A program made the position numbers and the translations under genes. Of a stretch of 64,000 bases of DNA, positions 46,669 through 53,812 are shown in pieces. The stretch is from positions 103,711-167,710 of the forward strand of contig JAQGJP010000056.1 in the NCBI GenBank assembly GCA_028290545.1, written 5' to 3'. The stretch is from Rhizobium sp. Lineage in GTDB: Bacteria; Pseudomonadota; Alphaproteobacteria; Rhizobiales; Rhizobiaceae. Each line of letters starts with the position of its first letter. Position 1 is the stretch's first letter. The notes beneath the pieces are model-generated. The model ran no database searches. It had not been told where the DNA came from and saw nothing but the letters and a program-made list of their open reading frames with translations.

Positions 46669-46858
46669 CGTCGCGGGTGAGTGTTGCAACGGCGACATCG
46701 ACACCGCTGACATAGGCAGCCCCGCTGGTATTTGCCGCTGCGGTATAGCCAAACGGATCAGGAACGATAGTATCCATCGCGGTTACCGACCCGTTATCAA
46801 AATCCACAAGCCAGTAGCCGCTCTCATCACTCAGTTTAAGAACCACGAATTTCGACAT
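46640..46858 (-). CDS. 72-aa Cys-free peptide directly upstream of ycaO; candidate RiPP precursor
   Basis: MSKFVVLKLSDESGYWLVDFDNGSVTAMDTIVPDPFGYTAAANTSGAAYVSGVDVAVATLTRDDAFAGKYDT; AGGAGG 8 nt before ATG 46858; stop just upstream of/overlapping ycaO start. Confidence 0.8.
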   Translation of the reverse strand: MSKFVVLKLSDESGYWLVDFDNGSVTAMDTIVPDPFGYTAAANTSGAAYVSGVDVAVATLTRDDAFAGKYDT

Positions 46859-46881
46859 ATGCATACCCTCCTATGTTGATG

Positions 46882-48801
46882 CTATGAAAAACCTGCTTTG
46901 CGCAGGCCTTCGCGATATTGATCTTTCTGCCATTGCTCGCGGATCGGCATGATCGACAGCCACTTCTCGATTTCGAAATCGGGATGTGTCGCCATGGTCC
47001 GGCGCTTGTAGGCGTGGGCTTTCTTGCGATCGCCGAGCATCCCCCAGCACGCTGCGGCCACGCGCGAAATATGCGACTGGTCCTCCATCCGGGCAAGGCA
47101 GGCGAGCGCCTCATCATAGCGCTCCAGGCAGTAATTGGCGCCTGCGGCTGTCCAGTGATAGACATCCGGCGCCAGCGGATTGAGCTGGATCGCCATTTCG
47201 ATTTTCGCAAGTCCCCGTACAGGGTCGGACGAGTGGATCAGGGTATCGGCATAGTCGGCAATCAGATCCGCGTGGCAGGGAGATACGTCCTCGGCCTTTT
47301 CGAATGCCGCGATGCTTTCGTCGAATTGCCCCTGGAAGAGCTTGGCGACGCCAAGTTCGCGATAGCCGCCGGCGCTTTCGCCATGGGTGTTGATGGCATG
47401 GCCGGCGAACTGCTCGGCGGATTTGAGCAATTCGTGATCGCCACGCGCGGTCAGCAGCCATTCCATGTGGTCGGTGCGGGCAAGTCCCGCCAGTGCAGCC
47501 GAGAAATGCGGATCCTGATTGACGGCCCTGCGAAATGCTTTTCGGGCAGCTCTTGTCTCGGGCAGGTCGATCCTCTTGAGGAGTCTCTGTCCAATCAGGT
47601 AATGCTGATAGGCATTGGGATGCTGTTCGACGCCGAGACGCTCAAGTTCGTTTCGCTCGACCTGAGCCGCCACCGATCCCACGATCCGTCTTCCGATTGC
47701 ATGATATTGTTGCGAAAGCGTGTCCAGCCGCGCATCGAAGCGCTCCGCCCACACAGTCGAGTCATTTCTGACATCCACGAGTTGGGCAAACAGCAGGTCG
47801 CCGCCTTGCGCACTCAATCTCGTATCGAGAACATAGGAGATCCTGTGCAGATCATAAGCCTTTGCCCGATCGGCCTCGATCGCAATGCGGCCTGACGTAT
47901 GCGGCGCCACGACGGAGATTGTCTTGAATGTGCAAAGGCCGAGCGTCACGTCTTCCAGCAGTCCCGGAACAAAGCTTTCGGTTCCGGCATTCGTTGGTGG
48001 CATGAGCGCCACACGCGGCAAATGGGTTTTATAGCCTGGGCTGATCGGGTTATCGGCAGCTTCGACGATCGGCTTGGCTTGCGGTTCGACGGCCGAGATG
48101 TTTCGCAGAAGGTCGAGCGTCGATTTTTCAGGGGAGGCCTGCAGGTCGTCCCACAAGCGGCTCTTCCACCTTGCGAACTCTGCCCGGGCCGGATTGAGTT
48201 GCCCGATCGCAGCATAGGCCTGCATCAGGATACGAACGGCTGCCTCGCAATGCGGGTCGATCTGCAGCAGGCGGAATGCCCCTTCCTTGACGAGTTGATT
48301 GTGCGCGACAATATCGTCGGCGACAACCCCTTCCAGCGCTGCGGTGAAGCGGCTTAGAACAACGGCACGCTGTGCTTCAATCCAGCCGCGACCGCGATCC
48401 GAGAAATGATCGACGCCGGCGAGAAATTGCCCCCGGCAATTGTCCATGAAGACTCCGAGCCGCAAGACAGGATCCGCTGGCGCAGTCTCCATGGCGGCGG
48501 AGTCACTATCGATGGCGCTGATGTTCAGGCTGACAGTCGCGTCGGTCGCAATCAGCAGTTCGGTTCCAAGCTCGGCTTGATGGCCCTTGACACGGGAAAG
48601 AAGCGTCCTGAGGTTCGCCGAGGCGCGGGCGGGTTCGACCTCTTCCCAGAGAAATTGCGCAATGTCGCTGCGGGTCCGCACTGATCCCTTTGTCGTCAGA
48701 AGATAACAAATGGTGATCAGCGCTTTTTCGGGATAGGGCACCGTCCTGCCGACGGAATCGGTCAGCCGCAGGTCACCAGATGTAACCAATCGAAAGACCA
48801 A
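46882..48801 (-). CDS. SARP/BTAD-type transcriptional regulator with TolB-like and TPR regions
   Basis: N-terminal winged helix (LRLTDSVGRTVPYPEKALITICYLLTT), BTAD-like helices, VALMPPTNAGTESFVPGLLEDVTLGL, C-terminal TPRs. Confidence 0.82.
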   Translation of the reverse strand: MVFRLVTSGDLRLTDSVGRTVPYPEKALITICYLLTTKGSVRTRSDIAQFLWEEVEPARASANLRTLLSRVKGHQAELGTELLIATDATVSLNISAIDSDSAAMETAPADPVLRLGVFMDNCRGQFLAGVDHFSDRGRGWIEAQRAVVLSRFTAALEGVVADDIVAHNQLVKEGAFRLLQIDPHCEAAVRILMQAYAAIGQLNPARAEFARWKSRLWDDLQASPEKSTLDLLRNISAVEPQAKPIVEAADNPISPGYKTHLPRVALMPPTNAGTESFVPGLLEDVTLGLCTFKTISVVAPHTSGRIAIEADRAKAYDLHRISYVLDTRLSAQGGDLLFAQLVDVRNDSTVWAERFDARLDTLSQQYHAIGRRIVGSVAAQVERNELERLGVEQHPNAYQHYLIGQRLLKRIDLPETRAARKAFRRAVNQDPHFSAALAGLARTDHMEWLLTARGDHELLKSAEQFAGHAINTHGESAGGYRELGVAKLFQGQFDESIAAFEKAEDVSPCHADLIADYADTLIHSSDPVRGLAKIEMAIQLNPLAPDVYHWTAAGANYCLERYDEALACLARMEDQSHISRVAAACWGMLGDRKKAHAYKRRTMATHPDFEIEKWLSIMPIREQWQKDQYREGLRKAGFS

Positions 48802-48822
48802 AAAACCCTCCCGATAAAAGTG

Positions 48823-49293
48823 CTATGAAATTCGAGTTCCGTGCAGCGAAAGTATGCGCGACTGACCGGCAGGGTCCGCCGTGATCATAAGCTCGGTACG
48901 CGAAAGCGACTCAATAAATGTAATTATGGACTGACGAACAGTTGGATCTTTAATGCGAACGAAGGCTTGATTGAGCTTGAGGCCGTCTGCATTTGCGAGA
49001 TATTGCATGACCGTGTTGCTTTCGGCATTGCGAAGCTCGATGCCGATGGTGCTGGCTGGCAGATCATCGCCGTCGCGGAAGAAGAAGCTGACGGGAACGC
49101 CCAGAACGCGGGCAATCTCCTGCAGGCGGCTGGCGCCGATGCGGTTCGTGCCCTTCTCGTATTTCTGGACCTGCTGGAATGTTATGTTCAGCGCGCCGGC
49201 CAAGGTGCTCTGACTCATTCCCAGAACCTGACGCTGTAGCCTTACGCGCGCGCCGACAAAGGTATCGATGGGGTTGGGCGACTTTACTGACAT
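48823..49293 (-). CDS. XRE-family transcriptional regulator
   Basis: VGARVRLQRQVLGMSQSTLAGALNITFQQVQKYEKGTNRIGASRLQEIARVLGVPVSFFF. Confidence 0.93.
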   Translation of the reverse strand: MSVKSPNPIDTFVGARVRLQRQVLGMSQSTLAGALNITFQQVQKYEKGTNRIGASRLQEIARVLGVPVSFFFRDGDDLPASTIGIELRNAESNTVMQYLANADGLKLNQAFVRIKDPTVRQSIITFIESLSRTELMITADPAGQSRILSLHGTRIS

Positions 49294-49344
49294 GCTTCAC
49301 CTCAAAAAAAGATACGGTGGGTGCGGCGGCGCGTCCCGTTGAAC

Positions 49345-49363
49345 CAGTTGAAATCCTCAACTG
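49345..49363. promoter_or_regulatory. Dyad CAGTTGA-AATCC-TCAACTG upstream of XRE gene; candidate autoregulatory operator
   Basis: 7-bp perfect arms, 5-nt spacer, ~52 bp upstream of the XRE start. Confidence 0.5.
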
Positions 49364-49733
49364 ATACGATAAACGAAAATTCTCGCATGTATAGGAGGAA
49401 TGCCCAAAGGGCCCCAAAATCAACAGAAAAGACGCAATTCTCGCGAATATGTGATGTTGCTTATGGATGCAGGCGTATTCTTTGGCGACTCGCTTGACTT
49501 TTGTCATGCCTAAGATTTCGTTTTGGATCAGAACGATTGTCCCGATTTTGGACATCCAGTATGAACGCTCCGGATGTCATCCGTCGTCATTTTGAGACAG
49601 CTGCGCCTGTGACAGATTGTGAATGTCGAAAGTTAGCCCCGGAATTGCAACAATGAAAGCGATCATGCGACGCGCACGCCGTCGAGATCCGATTTGGCAC
49701 CGGAATCGGCTGCACAGCCAAGCGGCTTGAGCT

Positions 49734-50033
49734 TCAATCGGGTTTGATGGCAAGACCGTTATCGAGGTCTTCGACGGCTTCTTCGATTTCATCCGGCCGC
49801 TTGTCGCGATGCCTGGTACTTCCCGCCTCGATGTCGCGCTGCGCCCGATAAGTGGCATCGGCGGGCTGTTGTGGCTGCTCGCGATATTCCGGCTTGTTTT
49901 CGGGTGTGAATGTCGGGCCGCTGTCGCGCCCGGCGGCACGAGATTCGACCTTGGATTTCTCATAGTGATCCTGACCAAGATGCGGTGCAGGATTGCCGCG
50001 ATGCTCATCCCTATCCTTGAACGTTTCGGTCAT
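49734..50033 (-). CDS. Small hydrophilic hypothetical protein
   Basis: 99-aa ORF MTETFKDRDEHRGNPAPHLGQDHYEKSKVESRAAGRD..., low complexity, basic/acidic. Confidence 0.5.
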   Translation of the reverse strand: MTETFKDRDEHRGNPAPHLGQDHYEKSKVESRAAGRDSGPTFTPENKPEYREQPQQPADATYRAQRDIEAGSTRHRDKRPDEIEEAVEDLDNGLAIKPD

Positions 50034-50055
50034 GCGATCCTCTCGAAGGTTGAAT

Positions 50056-50322
50056 TCAAATGACGACCGGGCCGGTGGCGGGGGCTCCGGGAGCGATCGT
50101 GCTATCGCCGCGCCTCAGTCGCTGCAGCTGTGAAAGCAGGTTGAGCGATTGGGAAACCCGCGCCGCAGAGATGCTCGAGCTGCGTGACAAGACCTGAAGA
50201 ATATCGATCCCCTCGTCCACGGATATCGCGCCGCGCATAGCCAGACGATCGACCAGAATCAAAAGAGCACCTTCCGCGGCGAGCGCTCGTTGTCTTGTTT
50301 CTTTTTCGCTGTCGGATTCCAT
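50056..50322 (-). CDS. Small hypothetical protein (helical)
   Basis: MESDSEKETRQRALAAEGALLILVDRLAMRGAISVDEGIDILQVLSRSSS. Confidence 0.5.
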   Translation of the reverse strand: MESDSEKETRQRALAAEGALLILVDRLAMRGAISVDEGIDILQVLSRSSSISAARVSQSLNLLSQLQRLRRGDSTIAPGAPATGPVVI

Positions 50323-50495
50323 GTCAGTCACTCCTGCTCTCTTTGGAAATATAAGGAGCGGGAGCAAATATTGTTCCGGCTTTCGGCAATGAGATTGACA
50401 TTGGCGACCGATGTCCACCGGCCTGTTCTGGAACATCTGCTGGGCTTGCGTGTTTGGATCGAGTTGAACCAGAATTGGATCTCATCGGTAGGGAA

Positions 50496-51992
50496 ATGGG
50501 CAAATTGACAGTTGAGCAAGGGTCCGCGAGCGCATGCAATGCGCCGGTCGCGGAAAATATCATCAAGGTTGGAGCCAATGCCTGGCGATCGGCCAGAGCC
50601 GATCGGATCGCATTTCTCATCGATGGCGCGGATTATTTCGATCGGTTGAACGAGGCGCTGCGCTGCGCAGTCAAGACGATCTGGATCATCGGCTGGGATT
50701 TCAATCCGGACATCTACCTGCGCCCCGATCGGCCGGACGAGACGCTGGGGGAACTGCTTCTGTCGCTCGCTGAGCGCAACCCGGATCTCGAGATTCGCAT
50801 ATTGGTCTGGGCGATGGGACCTGTCTATTCCGGCAAGTCCCTCAGGCTGTTCAGCGAGAAAACATGGTCGACACATCCGCGCATTCATCTGAAGTTTGAT
50901 TCCAAGCACCCGCTGCGCGGCTCCCATCATCAGAAGTTCGTGTGTATCGACGAGACGATTGCTTTCCTCGGCGGGATCGACGTGACCGCCCGCCGCTGGG
51001 ACGACAGCCGACATCTGGCGGTCAATCCGATGCGCGTCACGCCGGAAGGCGACAGTTACGAACCGGTGCATGATCTGCAGGCGGCAGTGACTGGGGAGGC
51101 GGCCGCGATGATCGGCGATCTGGCCCGACGCCGCTGGCAACGCGCAACCGGCAAGACCGTGGAGGCCGGCGAAAAAGGTGGCCCGATCTGGCCTGAATCG
51201 CTGCCGTCCGAACTTGGCGGTTGCGACGTCGCGCTGGCTCTCACCGAACCCGGCTTTCCCGGCCGCAAGAGCCGGCGTGAGGCGATCCGCATGACGATCG
51301 ATGCGATGGCCGCGGCGCGCAGGCACATCTATATCGAAACCCAATATCTGGCATCGTTCGGCATCGCCGAAATCCTGGAACGGCGGCTTGCCGAGCCGGA
51401 TGGTCCGGAGATCGTCGTGATCGTCACCCGTATCTCGCACGGGTTTCTAGAGAAAATCATGATGGGCAACAATCGCGACCGCCTGATCCGCCGTCTGAAG
51501 CGCGCCGACAGGCACAATCGCCTGAGGGTGCTTTATCCGGTCGTGCCCGCCGAGGATGGAGGCGAGCAGGATGTCATCATTCATTCCAAACTGATGGTCA
51601 TCGACGATTACTTCCTGCGGCTCGGCTCCTCCAATCTCAACAATCGTTCCGAAGGCCTGGACACCGAATCCGATATCGCCATCGAGGCCGTCAACGGCAA
51701 TTGCCGTCAGGCGATTGCCAACCTGCGCAACCGGTTGATTGCCGAACATGTCGAGGCGAGTATTGATGCCGTGGAACAGGCATTGGCGCGCACGACCTCG
51801 ATGATCGACACGATCGACGAACTCAACACCAGGGCGCGCGGCCTGCGTTCGCTCGACGTCGGAAAGAAGGGCGAGATCAGTCCCGTCTGGGGCACGGACT
51901 TTGTCGATCCCAAGAAGCCCTACTGGCCGCTGCAGAAATTCCGCGCCGGGGTCGATACACTGACCTCACGTTTCCTGAATATTTTCACGTAG
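50496..51992 (+). CDS. Phospholipase D-family protein
   Basis: HHQKFVCIDETIAFLGGIDV and IHSKLMVIDDYFLRLGSSNLNNRS: two HKD motifs. Confidence 0.94.
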   Translation: MGKLTVEQGSASACNAPVAENIIKVGANAWRSARADRIAFLIDGADYFDRLNEALRCAVKTIWIIGWDFNPDIYLRPDRPDETLGELLLSLAERNPDLEIRILVWAMGPVYSGKSLRLFSEKTWSTHPRIHLKFDSKHPLRGSHHQKFVCIDETIAFLGGIDVTARRWDDSRHLAVNPMRVTPEGDSYEPVHDLQAAVTGEAAAMIGDLARRRWQRATGKTVEAGEKGGPIWPESLPSELGGCDVALALTEPGFPGRKSRREAIRMTIDAMAAARRHIYIETQYLASFGIAEILERRLAEPDGPEIVVIVTRISHGFLEKIMMGNNRDRLIRRLKRADRHNRLRVLYPVVPAEDGGEQDVIIHSKLMVIDDYFLRLGSSNLNNRSEGLDTESDIAIEAVNGNCRQAIANLRNRLIAEHVEASIDAVEQALARTTSMIDTIDELNTRARGLRSLDVGKKGEISPVWGTDFVDPKKPYWPLQKFRAGVDTLTSRFLNIFT

Positions 51993-52916
51993 CTCCGGTT
52001 CGGACTCGGCGCGGTAGTAAATCTCGCTGGCGATCAGCAGCGGCAGGCCGATGGCCAGCGGAATGAAATAATAGACCACGCGGAAGGCAATCACCGCGGC
52101 GATCGATTCCGCGCCCGGCAGTATGTGCACGATCGTTGCTTCCAGAACGCCCAATCCGCCCGGCACATGGCTGATGATCGCCGCGATATTGGCGGTGATC
52201 GATGCTGCGGCCACCTTCAGGTAGCCAGCTTCCGCAAAGGCCGTCAGCATCTGATGAAGGCTTGCCGCGACAAAGGCGAAATTGACGGTACCGACAATCA
52301 CCTGGCCGATGGCCAGATGCAGTTTGGGAATTTTGAATGACCAGTTGCGGAAGCGCAGGGGCGCCCGCACGAATGCCGCAAGCAGGCTATAGACGATAGG
52401 GAACAGCAGGCAGGCAGCGCCGATCCACGAAATCGTTTCGGGGCTCAGCTTGGTCATCCTGGCGGCGTCGTCGGGACGAAGATAGAAGCCGATCGCGCCC
52501 AGCGTGGCGATGCCGAGCGCGACTGTCATGCCGCAGAAGACGATCACCTTGGCGACATCTTCGACCGTCAGCCCCCAGCGCGAGTAGAAGCGGTAACGCA
52601 CCGCGCCGCTGCTGAGCGCCGCGACCCCGACATTATGGCCGATCGACAGGGCGGTGAACGAGGCGAGCGCGGTCTGGTGGAAAGGCAGGGGCTTGCCCGC
52701 ATAGCGCACCGCCATCGCATCCGAGCAGGCGAGGCAGAAATAGGAGCAGGCCGCGAAGCCAAGGCCCATGGCCAGGTTGCCGGCGGGTATGGCGCGCACC
52801 GCGTCGGCTACCTCATCGAAGGAATACTGTTTAAGCGTAGTATAGAGAAGGTAGAGCGCTCCGGCGATCGCCGCGACCAGCACCACTTTGAACAACAGAC
52901 GGAGAATCATTGGCAT
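51966..52916 (-). CDS. UPF0104/lysylphosphatidylglycerol synthase TM-region-like membrane protein
   Basis: Multiple TMs; GHNVGVAALSSGAVRYRFYSRWGL and ISHVPGGLGVLEATIV. Confidence 0.9.
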   Translation of the reverse strand: MPMILRLLFKVVLVAAIAGALYLLYTTLKQYSFDEVADAVRAIPAGNLAMGLGFAACSYFCLACSDAMAVRYAGKPLPFHQTALASFTALSIGHNVGVAALSSGAVRYRFYSRWGLTVEDVAKVIVFCGMTVALGIATLGAIGFYLRPDDAARMTKLSPETISWIGAACLLFPIVYSLLAAFVRAPLRFRNWSFKIPKLHLAIGQVIVGTVNFAFVAASLHQMLTAFAEAGYLKVAAASITANIAAIISHVPGGLGVLEATIVHILPGAESIAAVIAFRVVYYFIPLAIGLPLLIASEIYYRAESEPELRENIQET

Positions 52917-52973
52917 GCCTTCCTGCTCGATATGTCGGATGGAACGAATTCAGCTCCCAAGGGTTCCTCGCGC

Positions 52974-53792
52974 ATGCAGACAGTCTCCCGCTTCCATTCC
53001 GGCCCAGCGACGCAAACCCTCCGCGTGCTCACCTACAATGTCCATAGCTGCAGGGGCACCGACCGCCGCCATGATCCGGCGCGCATAGCAGAGGTTATCG
53101 CCGGCTGTTCGCCCGACATCATCGCCCTGCAGGAACTCGACGTCGGCCGCGTGCGGACCGGCGGCATCGACCAGGCCAATGTGATCGCGGACCATCTGAA
53201 GATGCAGGCGCATTTTCATCCCGCACTTCATGTCGAAGAGGAAAAATATGGCGATGCGATCCTGACCGCCCTGCCGTCACGGCTCGTCAGGGCGGCGGCG
53301 CTTCCCTCGACCGGCGAGCCGCGCGGGGCGATCTGGACCGAAGTCGATTTTGCCGGGCAGGCCATTCAGGTGGTCAATACCCATTTCGGCCTGTGGCGGC
53401 GCGAGCGTATCGCGCAGGCGACAGCGCTTCTGGGCGCGGATTGGCTGGGCAGCGAACAATGCCGCTTGCATCCGACATTGTTCATCGGTGATCTCAACGC
53501 GGTGCCTTCGTCCATGGCCTATCGGCTGCTCGCCGGCAGGCTGCGAATTGGCATGCCTGCGAATGGCCGCCGCGCAAGGCCGACATTTCCCTCTCTCTGG
53601 CCATTGCTGCGCCTCGACCATATTTTCACCAACAAACGGCTGACAGTGTCGGATGTGCAAGTCATCGACAATCCGCTGGCGCGTGTCGCGTCCGACCATC
53701 TGCCGCTGCTGGCGACGGTAGACTGCGAAGTGGCGGAATCCGCTGGCTGGCAGGAGAAACCTGGTCGGCAATCGCATACTATCAGCGCTTGA
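52974..53792 (+). CDS. Endonuclease/exonuclease/phosphatase-family protein
   Basis: LRVLTYNVHSCRGTD, IIALQELDV, VNTHFGL, FIGDLNAVPSS, RLDHIFTN, ASDHLPLLA. Confidence 0.93.
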   Translation: MQTVSRFHSGPATQTLRVLTYNVHSCRGTDRRHDPARIAEVIAGCSPDIIALQELDVGRVRTGGIDQANVIADHLKMQAHFHPALHVEEEKYGDAILTALPSRLVRAAALPSTGEPRGAIWTEVDFAGQAIQVVNTHFGLWRRERIAQATALLGADWLGSEQCRLHPTLFIGDLNAVPSSMAYRLLAGRLRIGMPANGRRARPTFPSLWPLLRLDHIFTNKRLTVSDVQVIDNPLARVASDHLPLLATVDCEVAESAGWQEKPGRQSHTISA

Positions 53793-53812
53793 ATTCAACC
53801 TTGGACGAACAG

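Noticed and set aside
46640-46858. Assigning the peptide as a trifolitoxin (TfxA) homologue because TfuA is present
   Set aside because: The 72-aa sequence bears no resemblance that I can recall to TfxA, which is shorter and Cys-containing; TfuA proteins occur in many unrelated YcaO pathways
46836-47210. 124-aa minus-strand ORF considered as an alternative RiPP precursor
   Set aside because: Out-of-frame inside the BTAD/TPR regulator gene; Arg/Ser-rich shadow ORF without SD
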